64,000 nucleotides of DNA from JACKBC01 sp041391125 (GCA_041391125.1 JAWKON010000021.1:53663-117662), one strand, 5' to 3'. Shown: positions 1-7,639, counted from the stretch's first letter. Made by a program: numbers and translations. The notes: generated from the letters alone by a model not told the origin.

Positions 1-151
1 AGGCTGGCCTTTGAAGTTGCCAAATTTGGCGATATGCACGAATATTTGTGGGGTATTCTGCTGGATGCGCTTTTGTCGCCTTTTTGGCCCATGCCATGCC
101 AGAGCGCCGTTGGCGGGCGCTGAAGCTGGCCGCGGTTTTGACCCAAAAATT

Positions 152-1089
152 ATGACCATTCCGAGATACTTACCCACCTTTCGGCAGGATGAAATATCGC
201 TGATCTGCCGCAGCGCGTTGACCGGTGAATCGCTCTGTTTTGTGGGGCTGGCCGGTTCGGGCAAATCAAACATCACCAATTTTTTGTGCGTTGACCCCTA
301 TGGCTATAAGCCCCAGTACCTCGATCCGGAAACGGAGCCTGTCCTTTTCCCCCGCATAAATGCCGAAACGTGGGATGGTTCCCCTCAAAATCTGTGGGAG
401 CAGATGTGGTTGGAACTGGCAAATTTGACTGCCGAGCTGGTGGTCGAGGAGCCGGCGCCCAAAATCATTGCGCTTTCCGAAGAGGTGCGCGCTTCAACAA
501 ATTGCAGCAGCAGGTGGATCTGGTCTGCGGCCAATACAAGCGTCCGGTCATGTTTATTTTGGATGACTTCGACGGTGTCTTTGCGGACGGGGCCGCTGAG
601 CATGTTGGAGCAGTTCAACCGGCTGCGCAGCAATCACCGCGGCCGCCTGAGCTATCTTATCTTCACTAAAAGCTGCCCCACAAATTGGGGCGCGCCTTTC
701 ATTTGGAGACCGGCTCCAAATTTTACGATCTGTTCAAAAATCACGTTTACGCGCTCAAATTGTACAACCTGATGAAGCGCGGCAGATGCTGTTGCACTTG
801 AATTCCTGAACGGCAATGCTTTGGACCGCGGCGCTGCTCACCATTGAGGCGCTGTGTGGCGGGCACGCCCGGCTGCTGCGGCTGCTCTACGACGCCTGGT
901 TGCAGGAGGCTACCCGCGTGATGCGCCCGAACGGTACTATGCGCATCACCCCGATATGCACAAAGAGGTGCGCGCATCCTGCACGGGTTGCACCGGCATG
1001 AGCAGCAGGTGGCCCTGGCGCTGGCACAGGGCCGGCAGAGCCAGGACGACTGGGGCGTGATTTACCAGTTGAGCGCCGCGGGCTATTGA
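152..1089 (+). pseudogene. P-loop ATPase, frameshifted
   Basis: An ATP-binding protein of about 300 residues broken by several frameshifts. The first frame starts at ATG 152 (MTIPRYLPTF) and has a Walker A motif GLAGSGKSN near residue 34. The reading then moves to another frame, where a Walker B-like stretch RPVMFILDDFDGVF is seen at about 540-580. It returns to the first frame (LEQFNRLRSNHRGRL) and ends near 1089 with WGVIYQLSAAGY and a stop. The order Walker A, hydrophobic-DD Walker B, then a sensor-like region fits AAA/STAND ATPases. The family cannot be named further. The breaks may be assembly errors, because the protein sequence is well kept on both sides of each break. Confidence 0.6.
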
Positions 1090-1219
1090 CCAATACAAAC
1101 CTGCCCCAATGGTTTAGCCCGCTCATGGGGACGTTCTTACAGGGACAGGTGGGGAGTGGGGAGTAGAGGAGTAGGGAGTGGGGGTGGATAAGCCCTTTTA
1201 GAGCAAGTGAGGTGAGCTG

Positions 1220-2356
1220 ATGATGCCTATGTTCTATATATTGGCGGCAATCGTTGTGATTGCGGCTGGCGTCTTATTTATTATTTGGGCTTTGCAGATT
1301 AGAATCATCACGGTGCCGCAGGAAGAGCGGCTGATAATCTATCGGTGGGGGCGCTTTCAGCGCGTGGCTGGCCCCGGTCCGGTTTGGGTGATCCAGGCAT
1401 TTGAATATGAGCAGATCATGCGCACGATAAACGTGCGCGATCAGGATCGCAATTTTGTCGTAGGCGGTCTCTTTAGTTTTGACATTCCTTTTGGCTTTAT
1501 ATTGAATCTGTGGTATCGGTACGATCCGCTGGCGGCGGCGCAAGGCGATGCGGATCTGCTGCTGGAATTGGCGCAGCACAGTGATGACCGTTACGCGCAG
1601 ATCGCTGTGAAACTGCGCGAAGCACTGGTACGCGCGATTATGGTCGTCCAGAAAGAAACTAAACTGGTGTGGGAAGAGCGTCAGCAGAAAATGGAGCAGG
1701 AATTGACCGTAACCCCCCATGAGGGTGCAACGTCTCCACAGGATGTGGCAAGCGAAATGTCGATCCTGGAAAAGCTCATGATGGTTGTGCCCGGAATGCC
1801 CTCTTGCGAGCGAATCTTGGATCTGGCGGAGGCGGAATTGGCCCATGTGCTGCCCAGCATTGGCGTCATCTTGAACCGCCACCACCGCATCACCGTTACA
1901 AAGCTGGATATTGCGGATGATCTCATCGGCGCCTTCAGCCGGGATCGCATTGCCAAACTGTTGCGCGGCACCTATCAGTCTTTCTCCGACGCCGAGCTGG
2001 CGCGTGGCGTGGCCAGGATTGAAGGGCTGGTGGAAAGTGTGGCGATTGAGGGAGAGCATACCACCGATGTGCAAACCGAGTGGCGAGAGAGCGCCGACGG
2101 GTTAAAGCCCCGCTTTAAACACAAGCCGCGTAAAGAGAGACAGCCATCTTTTGAGCCAAATGCAGATGAAGACCACGCTGCTGAAGAGATCGCGATCGAG
2201 TCAGCCGAAACCGCCGCGGCGGTAGAAGCTGCCGCCATGCCGCTGCGCCGCGCTGAACCAGTTCACCCCGACTGGTGGCTGAGCCCAAGCGATTTGGAGG
2301 TGCTGAAGACCGTGCCGCCCATGCCAGATCGAACAAAACGGCGTAAGGCAAGTTAG
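1220..2356 (+). CDS. SPFH/band 7 (stomatin-like) membrane protein
   Basis: 378 residues. The N-terminus is one hydrophobic segment (residues about 4-26) followed by VPQEERLIIYRWGRF and GPGPVWVIQAFE, the typical entry into the SPFH/stomatin domain, in which the protein is anchored by one membrane segment and oligomerises. The middle holds the usual strand and helix pattern (VRDQDRNFVVGG). The C-terminal third is polar and Glu/Ala rich and may be disordered. Start 1220 follows AGGTGA at the right distance. Stomatin-like proteins organise membrane microdomains and often partner with NfeD proteases. No NfeD gene is seen here, so its partner is unknown. Confidence 0.75.
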   Translation: MMPMFYILAAIVVIAAGVLFIIWALQIRIITVPQEERLIIYRWGRFQRVAGPGPVWVIQAFEYEQIMRTINVRDQDRNFVVGGLFSFDIPFGFILNLWYRYDPLAAAQGDADLLLELAQHSDDRYAQIAVKLREALVRAIMVVQKETKLVWEERQQKMEQELTVTPHEGATSPQDVASEMSILEKLMMVVPGMPSCERILDLAEAELAHVLPSIGVILNRHHRITVTKLDIADDLIGAFSRDRIAKLLRGTYQSFSDAELARGVARIEGLVESVAIEGEHTTDVQTEWRESADGLKPRFKHKPRKERQPSFEPNADEDHAAEEIAIESAETAAAVEAAAMPLRRAEPVHPDWWLSPSDLEVLKTVPPMPDRTKRRKAS

Positions 2357-2588
2357 TTTCTTATGCCCAATCGAGTCTACAGCCGATAGTTAAGGCGCCG
2401 TAAGCTACGCAAATTATACGCTGCGTATACCTGTTTTTCAGCGAAATATGTACCAGATGCACCGCGGTATAAAAGTCGTCACCTTTTGGTCCAATTACGG
2501 GGCTGTAATTTGATAAAATTGAGATATACTCAACTGTATCGAACTTAAACCGTCACCCGTCCCTTTTTAGCGTAACGTATCATAAACT

Positions 2589-2710
2589 GAATATACAATG
2601 TCATTGAGTTAAGGATTTTCGTGTCAAAGTAAACAGTGCTCAGTTCCCGGGGCGAACTTCCAGACTGGACACTGAAAACTGAGCACTGATAACTGCTAAC
2701 TTAACGACAT
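2589..2710. repeat. Dispersed palindromic repeat, CAGTnTTCAGTTTTCAGT family
   Basis: This is the main content of the gene-free stretch 2357-2820. It holds imperfect inverted arms (ATTGAGTTAAGG ... CTTAACGACATCGA) around copies of ACTGAAAACTGAGCACTGATAACTG. A second copy of the same element lies at 9437-9568. Otherwise 2357-2588 is AT-rich with no gene that I can support. Confidence 0.6.
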
Positions 2711-2820
2711 CGACTGAATATTCACTCGCAGAGATAACTATAGTAGCCCGTTTTGTCTCCGTAAATTTCCGAACTGCTGCTTGGCAGTCCCCCGTGTACA
2801 GGATAGTAAAGGAGAAACAA

Positions 2821-3069
2821 ATGGTAAGTCTGCTTTTCCAGATTTTGATTGGCGGCGTGATTCTATCCACGCTAATTTTTTATGCCGCCCTTTGCATCGC
2901 CTCGCACCATGAGGATGCCGCGGCGGATACTGAAGCCCAATTGCGCAGCATCCGCACCGTTACCCCATATGCAAATAGCCAATCCCGCGCTGCTCACCCC
3001 GGCGCCCCCATCAATTCGACATCTGTGGGGACATCCTCCATCAAATCTACATCGATGAGTTCAACCTGA
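2821..3069 (+). CDS. Small single-pass membrane protein, unknown
   Basis: 82 residues from ATG 2821, which follows a good ribosome site (AAAGGAG, 2809-2815). Residues 1-25 form one membrane helix (LLFQILIGGVILSTLIFYAALCIA). The rest is polar, Ser/Thr rich and low in complexity. No family is recognised. A short hairpin from GGCTCCACA and TGTGTGGAGCC follows at 3072-3102 and may end its transcript. A 19-base direct repeat lies at 3099-3129. Confidence 0.45.
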   Translation: MVSLLFQILIGGVILSTLIFYAALCIASHHEDAAADTEAQLRSIRTVTPYANSQSRAAHPGAPINSTSVGTSSIKSTSMSST

Positions 3070-3134
3070 ACAGGCTCCACAACATCCTCTGTGTGGAGCC
3101 TGGGGCGCCTGTGTGGAGCCTGGGGCGCCGCCGT

Positions 3135-3584
3135 CTATTCCTCAAAATCCGCCAAGTCCGCCCGCAGCCAACTGCTGGTCAACACAAAAATCGCCAGAAT
3201 CACCAGCGCCGAAGCCACACACCACTGGCAAATGGCCCCCAATACAAATAGCTCGATGTAGGTCAAATAGATCGAAAAGAGCGCTGAAAATAGCGCCACG
3301 CCCCAAAAAAGCTGCGTTGCCAGCAAGCCCCACCCTTGCCAATTCGCCCTCTTGATTCCCCACAACAGCGCCATGGCCACATAGGCCAGCAGCCCTAGAT
3401 AGGCCACCGGTATGCCCAGCAAACTGGCGTATGCGCTATTTTGCACCAAGCTACAATCGGAACTGCCGCCAATGCAAATGGGCTCCGTGTGCGCCAGTTT
3501 GACGTAAGAGAGATAGGTCCCAATACACAACCCGATCACCAGCAGCGCGCCGGTGATCCAATCGCGACGTTGCATGTCCGCCAT
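3135..3584 (-). CDS. Vitamin K epoxide reductase (VKOR) family protein
   Basis: 149 residues with four or five membrane helices. The VKOR pattern is clear: a loop with CIGGSSDCSLVQNS holding two cysteines and the conserved Ser/Cys region after helix 1, then the active CxxC as ICQWC near residue 121 at the end of helix 4. Bacterial VKOR reoxidises a DsbA-like partner and passes electrons to quinone. The gene starts 21 bp after the stop of the DsbA-like gene on the same strand, so the two are probably co-transcribed and form one disulfide-forming pair. There is no fused thioredoxin domain, which fits having a separate partner. Confidence 0.9.
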   Translation of the reverse strand: MADMQRRDWITGALLVIGLCIGTYLSYVKLAHTEPICIGGSSDCSLVQNSAYASLLGIPVAYLGLLAYVAMALLWGIKRANWQGWGLLATQLFWGVALFSALFSIYLTYIELFVLGAICQWCVASALVILAIFVLTSSWLRADLADFEE

Positions 3585-3605
3585 CCTCGTGTGTGAGTGT
3601 GTCGA

Positions 3606-4340
3606 TCAATTAATGCCAGCCGCCGCCAGCGCCGCGTTAACGGCATCGGCGAGCACCGCATAATCCAGGCTGTCCAACCGCTGACCGTTCACCAGAATGG
3701 AGGGTGTGCCGGGCAACCCCAGGGCTATTGCTTCATTTACCGAGGCCTGGATGTCCTGGCTGTGCGTCTGTTGGGTCAGGCAGGTGGAAAAAGCATCTTC
3801 ATCCAGCGTAAATTCGGCAGCCAGGGTGCGCATGTTCTCAATAGTGACGGCGGCGGCGCCCTGGGCCGAAATTTGCGCAAAGAGCCGGTCATGATAGGGC
3901 CAAAAGGCATTCTGGTCGGCCGCACATTCGGCCGCGTTGGCCGACATGGTGGCCGGCTCCCCATGCATTTGCAGCGGGAAATGGCGAAACTCCAACTTGA
4001 CTTTGCCGTCTGTAATAAAATCTGCTACCAAACGTGGTTCGACCTCACGGGCCCATTGTTGGCAGCCCGGTCACATAAAGTCTTCCCACACCTGCACAGT
4101 CACCGCCGCCTCCGGATTGCCCAATGTGCGACCGCTGATCCATTCGGTCGGCACATCCTTATACGCTTCTTGGGCCTCGGCCACCGTCACCACGTTGCCG
4201 GCTTGCCGAATGTTGAGCCAGATCGCCAACCCGACCAGGCCGACAGCCGCCGCGGCAACCAACCAGAGAGCCATGTTGGAAGTGGCGGATGCGCGTTTGG
4301 TTTGCGCCTTTTTTGCCGTGGCGCGCGCTTTTTTTGCCAT
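3606..4340 (-). CDS. DsbA-like thiol oxidoreductase, probable selenoprotein (UxxC)
   Basis: Read through one in-frame TGA (4073-4071), this is a 244-residue protein. It has a Lys/Ala-rich start, one membrane anchor (residues 23-43), and a DSBA/thioredoxin_4 domain. The stretch VQVWEDFM-TGA-PGCQQWAREVEPRL puts the TGA at residue 90, the first position of the CxxC motif. The paralogue at 26297 has DFGCPAC at the same place. The C-terminal half keeps LEFRHFPL and the cis-Pro loop GTPSILVNG. No frameshift is involved: both halves lie in the same frame. I infer selenocysteine (UPGC). The alternative is a TGC/TGT to TGA error or nonsense mutation. It lies just upstream of VKOR and downstream of the SelL-like gene. 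Confidence 0.8.
4033..4049 (-). promoter_or_regulatory. Candidate bacterial SECIS hairpin (DsbA-like gene)
   Basis: After the TGA at 4073-4071 the mRNA has CGUG (4049-4046), loop AGGUCGAAC, then CACG (4036-4033). The loop starts 25 nt after the UGA, within the accepted bacterial range of about 16-37 nt, and begins with AGGU as in the E. coli fdhF SECIS. The stem has only 4 bp. A competing stronger hairpin (CGGGC with GCCCG, 4069-4048) overlaps it, so this is weaker than the SelL element. Confidence 0.45.
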
Positions 4341-4384
4341 GCGTTTACCTCATTTTATAGTTGTTTTGTATGTTTCTGCGTTTC

Positions 4385-4460
4385 TGTGTGGAGCAACCTT
4401 GCAAGCGGCAGTTGAGTAGGCTGGGCTGTTTCCAGCCGTATCGAAAGCAAAGCGGGGTAC
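4385..4460. repeat. Dispersed repeat, GTTGAGTAGGCT...CAGCCGTATCGAAA family
   Basis: This copy separates the SelL-like and DsbA-like genes. It holds GGCAGTTGAGTAGGCTGGG, TTTCCAGCCGTATCGAAA and a GC-rich end, with CAGCC/GGCTG arms. Related copies occur at 20140-20200, in the 48.15-48.6 kb tandem array, at 50900-51030 and at 60395-60490. Confidence 0.65.
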
Positions 4461-4492
4461 CCCACAATACATCAAAAGTCTGTTTTGTTACA

Positions 4493-5041
4493 TCAATTCA
4501 ACCTACGTAGCGTCAATAGTAGCCTGTCAACGGACGGCCGATCCGTTGGATCCCGGCTGGCATAGGCAAAGCGCACAACGCCTTTGGCATCCACTATAAA
4601 ATTACCGCCCAACTGTTCAGAGTCGCCCCGGTTGCCGAGCAGCTTTTGGCCCCGCAACAGGGCCTTCGCATAGTATAACAAAGTTCGCGGCCCCCAGGAG
4701 CGCCAGAATGAACTTTCTAGTCCATACGCCGCATAGGCCGCCTTTTCGGGATCCAACAGCACAGGAAAGGGCGCGTTGGTCTCTTGCAGCCATGCGCGGG
4801 CCCAATATTCAATGCCAAAGGAAATGGCGACGATGTTGACGCCCATGGCATCCAATTCTGCGTGGAGTGGCACAACCTGCGCCACATGTTCTCGTCACGG
4901 AATTCAGGCCAAGTGGCGCAAAAAGATGAGCAGCGCGTGGCGACCATTGCCCCACATGCTGGCCAATGGAATCGGCGCACCCTCTATATCCTTCAGCGTC
5001 AAGTCGGGTGCTGGATCACCGATTCGAAGTCGCGCCATCAT
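4493..5041 (-). CDS. Peroxiredoxin-like (PRXL2/SelL-type) probable selenoprotein with UxxU motif
   Basis: 182 residues read through two in-frame TGAs. From ATG 5041 (after AGAAGGGA) the protein runs through GDPAPDLTLKD, an AhpC/TSA fold entry, then LIFLRHLA-TGA-IP-TGA-REHVAQVV. The family (AhpC-TSA_2, Prx-like2) normally reads FLRHFGCxFCREH, so both redox cysteines (residues 46 and 49) are TGA. Downstream, SFWRSWGPRTLL, QLGGNFIVDAKGVVRFAYASRDPTDRPSV are family hallmarks and stay in the same frame. SelL is a known selenoprotein family with UxxU forming a diselenide, described in aquatic animals and some bacteria. I infer that this is a bacterial member. Two errors landing exactly on two catalytic cysteines is improbable. 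Confidence 0.85.
4867..4885 (-). promoter_or_regulatory. Bacterial SECIS-like hairpin (SelL-like gene)
   Basis: The mRNA after the second UGA (4897-4895) forms GUGGCGC (4885-4879), loop AGGUU, GUGCCAC (4873-4867): seven pairs with one G-U. The loop begins 16 nt after the second UGA and 25 nt after the first, inside the bacterial SECIS window. The loop AGGUU closely matches the SelB-binding loop AGGUCU of E. coli fdhF. Pairing and spacing were checked by eye. Confidence 0.7.
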
Positions 5042-5142
5042 CACTGTCCCTTCTGATCATACGCTTAAAATAGGTCAACAGATTATATTGATTTGCAGGA
5101 TTTTTGGTGTCGGTCACTGACAATGCGAAAATACAGGCGCCG

Positions 5143-5185
5143 CGTAATCTGTGTAATCTGCGCAATCTGTTGATCAAAATATCCT
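5143..5185. repeat. Dispersed repeat, AATCTGTTGATC family
   Basis: Holds GTAATCTGTGTAATCTG, CGCAATCTGTTGATCAAA. A partial copy lies at 5072-5100. The same family recurs as an inverted pair at 7566-7636 and around 24405-24635. Part of the gene-free stretch 5042-5396. Confidence 0.6.
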
Positions 5186-5259
5186 TGTTACAATCATGCC
5201 CGAACTATCCAATGTGTGCAAATTGTCGCATTGAATTACGATCCAATCTCAATTTGGTA

Positions 5260-5288
5260 TTGACAATTGCCCAAACCTATGCCATACT
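5260..5288 (+). promoter_or_regulatory. Sigma70-type promoter
   Basis: TTGACA at 5260-5265, a 17-nt spacer, and CATACT at 5283-5288. Transcription would begin near 5295 and yield a leader of about 230 nt that ends at the hairpin at 5488-5522, ahead of the HAD gene. Confidence 0.55.
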
Positions 5289-5396
5289 ATGGGCAGCTGG
5301 GTTTGATTGAGCGCCACAGCGCCAATTGTTTGAAAATAAAGTTTTCACAAAACCGAGCCTAAAATCGCTATCCTAAAAAAAAAGGAGGTGATGCAA

Positions 5397-5450
5397 ATGG
5401 ATCATAGTACCAGTACACGTCCGGCAGCATCACCTCTGAGCAGCTTCTAA
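5397..5450 (+). CDS. Putative 17-residue leader peptide
   Basis: Starts at ATG 5397, six bases after a perfect AAAGGAGGTG site, and encodes MDHSTSTRPAASPLSSF, then TAA. Codons 8-13 lie in segment B of the hairpin system, so ribosomes on this ORF would change its folding. The peptide has no run of one regulatory amino acid; Ser (5 of 17) is the most frequent. Being translated is an inference from the strong ribosome site only. Confidence 0.4.
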   Translation: MDHSTSTRPAASPLSSF

Positions 5451-5487
5451 CCAATCTGCTCAAAAAGTGATGCTGCCGGACATCATC

Positions 5488-5522
5488 CAAAAAGGCCTCT
5501 ACTCGTTGTAGAGGCCTTTTTG
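5488..5522 (+). terminator. Intrinsic terminator
   Basis: Perfect stem AAGGCCTCTAC / GTAGAGGCCTT with a short TCGTT-type loop, followed by a T run. It ends the leader RNA before the HAD gene. Confidence 0.8.
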
Positions 5523-5555
5523 ATTTACGCACATAATGGGAAATGGTGGGAATCT

Positions 5556-6161
5556 GTGAAAGCAATTATCTTTGATCTGGGGCGCGTTCTCATCGACTAC
5601 GATCATGCGCAGACATTGGCTGGCGTAGCGGCCATCAGCCGCGTTACGGTAGACGAAATACGCAGGCTTACGGCGGGCGATGTTGGCGCAAAGCTGGGCG
5701 TAGGCCAAATGCGCGCCCGCGAATTTTATGACTATCTTGTAAAACAGGCCGGGGTTGACGCTAATTTTGACGCGTTTATACATGCCTATGCGGCCGGCAT
5801 TGCGCGCAACGAAACCGCGTTGGCCTACAGCCGTCTGCTGCGTCTGCGTCCGCAGCTTAAAGTCGGCGTGTTGAGCAATACAAATGAGGCGCACGTACTC
5901 TGGCTGCGCCAATATTTACCCGAACTGCGCGAATTTGACAACGTCATCATGAGCAATGAAGTGGGGCTGGCCAAACCGGACGCCGCCATTTATGAATTGG
6001 CCCTGGCGGGGCTGCAAGCAGAGGCCGCCCAAGCCATCTTTATTGATGATTTGGCCGAGAATGTGCGCGGCGCCCGCGCGCTCGGCATGGCTGGCATTGT
6101 ACACGAAAACTGGCGCAAAACCACCGCTCAATTAGAGAAGTGGTTGATTGGGGACGCATGA
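5556..6161 (+). CDS. HAD-superfamily hydrolase
   Basis: About 201 residues if it starts at GTG 5556, which gives the usual N-terminus KAIIFDLGRVLIDYD. This is HAD motif I (DxGxV/L form), although the second Asp of DxD is replaced by Gly-Arg, as in the YihX-like group FDLGNVxxD. Motif II is LSNTNEAH, motif III has Lys in GLAKPDAAIY, and motif IV is FIDDLAENV. The fold suggests a small-molecule phosphatase; the substrate is unknown. An ATG at 5520 lies inside the terminator and is unlikely to be the start. The stop overlaps the next start (ATGA), so the radical SAM gene is translationally coupled. Confidence 0.8.
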   Translation: MKAIIFDLGRVLIDYDHAQTLAGVAAISRVTVDEIRRLTAGDVGAKLGVGQMRAREFYDYLVKQAGVDANFDAFIHAYAAGIARNETALAYSRLLRLRPQLKVGVLSNTNEAHVLWLRQYLPELREFDNVIMSNEVGLAKPDAAIYELALAGLQAEAAQAIFIDDLAENVRGARALGMAGIVHENWRKTTAQLEKWLIGDA

Positions 6162-7012
6162 ACGTTGATAGCACGCCGCGCCCGGCCAGCGGTGCGCTAA
6201 CCAAGACTGGTGGTTTTTTGGCAGGCTTTAGCCACACGCTTCAGCCTTATATCGGCTGTGCGTTTGGGTGTGAATATTGCTACGTAAAAGGGCTGAGTGT
6301 GCATCGTTTCCATCAGCCTGCGTTATCATGGGGGCAATATGCGCATCCGCGGCTGGGCATTGCGGACAAGCTCGGCAAAGAGCTGGCGCGCTATGCGGCC
6401 AAAGGCGAATTGGAGCAGCTTGCCATCTTTATGTCCAGCGCCACTGACCCCTATCAGGGACTGGAGCGGCGCTGGCGATTGAGCCGCGCCTGCCTGGATT
6501 GCTTTCTGGAAAACGCGCCCGGTCTGCTGGTGCTGCAAACCCGCTCGCCCTTTGTGCAGGATGATTTCACGCGGCTGGCCGCGTTGGGGCCGCGCTGCTG
6601 GCTCAACTTTACGCTGGAAACCGATCTGGACGATGTGCGCCGGGCCGTGACGCCGCGCTGCCCCTCCATTGCGCAACGCGTGGAGACAATCCGCCAGGCG
6701 CGCCAAGCTGGGCTCAATGTACAGGTGACCGTCAGCCCCTGTCTGCCCTACTCCAGCCCGGCCCAATTTGGCGCGCTGCTGTGGACATTGGGGCAGCGCG
6801 TAGTGGTGGACAGCTACGCCAGCGGCGATGGTTTGCAAGGCAAACGCACCGCGGCTACGGCAATACCCGCCTTGTATCAAGCGCAGGACTGGGGCGACTG
6901 GCGCTCCGAAGAAGCGGCGCGCGCGCTTTATGAATGGCTGTTCAGCCGCGGCGGCGAACGGATTGGCTGGTCACAGGAGGGTTTTACGGCGCTGGCGGCG
7001 GCAAAGTTATGA
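6158..7012 (+). CDS. Radical SAM protein, SplB-like family
   Basis: 284 residues. The cluster motif is CAFGCEYCYV (CxxxCxxC), which binds the [4Fe-4S] cluster and S-adenosylmethionine. The spacing and the nearby LQPYIGC and FMSSATDPYQGLE match the SPL/Rv2578c-type group of radical SAM proteins. LNFTLETDLDDVRRAVTPRCPS is the usual downstream block. True spore photoproduct lyase activity is not implied, as this lineage does not form endospores. ATG 6158 overlaps the HAD stop. Confidence 0.8.
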   Translation: MNVDSTPRPASGALTKTGGFLAGFSHTLQPYIGCAFGCEYCYVKGLSVHRFHQPALSWGQYAHPRLGIADKLGKELARYAAKGELEQLAIFMSSATDPYQGLERRWRLSRACLDCFLENAPGLLVLQTRSPFVQDDFTRLAALGPRCWLNFTLETDLDDVRRAVTPRCPSIAQRVETIRQARQAGLNVQVTVSPCLPYSSPAQFGALLWTLGQRVVVDSYASGDGLQGKRTAATAIPALYQAQDWGDWRSEEAARALYEWLFSRGGERIGWSQEGFTALAAAKL

Positions 7013-7042
7013 CGAATGTGGGTGATAAACTGATTCAATTGT

Positions 7043-7086
7043 AAAAAAAGAGGGGATGCGACCTGGTCGCATCCCCTCTTTTTTGC
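7043..7086. terminator. Bidirectional intrinsic terminator
   Basis: A long perfect stem with AAAAGAGGGGATGCGACC against GGTCGCATCCCCTCTTTT and A/T runs on both sides. It serves both the radical SAM gene (+) and the cold-shock gene (-). Confidence 0.85.
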
Positions 7087-7093
7087 AATTGAG

Positions 7094-7306
7094 TTAGATC
7101 TTCTGCACGTTGGCGGCAGCGGGACCTTTTTGCCCCTGCTCAACGGTGAATTCAACGCGGTCGCCTTCGGTCAGGCTGCGGAATCCCTCAGACATGATGG
7201 CAGAGTGGTGTACAAAGACATCTTTGCTTCCAGACTCAGGCGTAATAAAGCCGAAGCCCTTCTGATCGTTGAACCACTTGACGGTTCCTTTTACTCGTTC
7301 GCTCAT
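7094..7306 (-). CDS. csp: Cold-shock domain protein
   Basis: 70 residues, the usual length of CspA-type proteins. It has VKWFNDQKGFGFITPE (RNP1) and KDVFVHHSAI (RNP2), followed by LTEGDRVEFTVEQGQKGPAAANV. It binds single-stranded nucleic acid and acts as an RNA chaperone. The start ATG 7306 follows AGGGAGAT. The upstream stretch 7307-7560 is gene-free and probably a long 5' leader. It contains a GGGCGCC/GGCGCCC hairpin at 7419-7452, as often found before csp genes, though I see no proven thermosensor. Confidence 0.95.
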   Translation of the reverse strand: MSERVKGTVKWFNDQKGFGFITPESGSKDVFVHHSAIMSEGFRSLTEGDRVEFTVEQGQKGPAAANVQKI

Positions 7307-7565
7307 TGTTGGAAATCTCCCTTTTGGATGAAAAGATGCCGCCCCTGTTATGATTGCATCCATAACGGGCAGCGAAAGTAGATTCGTACAAAACGCGGTC
7401 GTTCCCAACAAAATAAAAACGGGCGCCCAGACTGGTAAGTCCGAGGCGCCCATTTTGTCACTCGTAAAAGAACTTACTGCATCTTGCAAGATAACATCAT
7501 AACGCCAAAAAAAATCATTGTCAAATTTCAGCGTAATAAAATAGCATATTTCTGTTACTGGATGA

Positions 7566-7636
7566 TCATTGGATCAACAGATTGCACAGATTCTAAAGAT
7601 TATATAATCTCTAAAATCTGTGTAATCTGTTGATCA
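7566..7636. repeat. Palindromic dispersed repeat, GATCAACAGATT family
   Basis: Near-perfect inverted repeat: GGATCAACAGATTGCACAG ... CTGTGTAATCTGTTGATC around AT-rich TCTAAAGATTATATAATCTC. It lies between csp and the Hyi-like gene and may form a hairpin in the convergent transcripts. Confidence 0.7.
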
Positions 7637-7639
7637 GCC

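Larger units (their letters stand above)
5295..5522 (+). ncRNA. Attenuator-like leader RNA with alternative hairpins
   Basis: Three segments can pair in two exclusive ways. Segment A GAGGTGATGC (5385-5394) covers the Shine-Dalgarno of a 17-codon ORF. Segment B (5419-5436) contains GTCCGGCAGCATCAC followed by CTC. Segment C GTGATGCTGCCGGAC (5467-5481) is a perfect 15-bp complement of the start of B. B can hide the ribosome site by pairing with A (10 bp) or pair with C instead. An intrinsic terminator follows directly. The layout fits a translation-coupled attenuator for the downstream HAD/radical SAM pair, or a stand-alone small RNA. It matches no riboswitch class I know. Confidence 0.5.

Noticed and set aside
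4048..4069. CGGGC/GCCCG hairpin as the SECIS of the DsbA-like gene
   Set aside because: Its loop starts too close to the UGA and lacks a G in its first two positions; the CGUG/CACG hairpin with loop AGGUCGAAC fits better, although the two compete.
3597..4419. Plus-strand frames of 160 and 272 codons over the DsbA-like gene
   Set aside because: They are antisense shadows; the minus-strand frame has clear DsbA and membrane-anchor features.
4493..4885. Short peroxiredoxin starting at GTG 4885
   Set aside because: It would lose the redox motif and first half of the fold; the upstream frame is continuous and homologous through two TGA codons.
7040..7090. CRISPR-like repeat pair near the cold-shock gene
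   Set aside because: It is a single perfect hairpin with A/T runs, a bidirectional terminator. No repeat-spacer pattern was found anywhere in the window.
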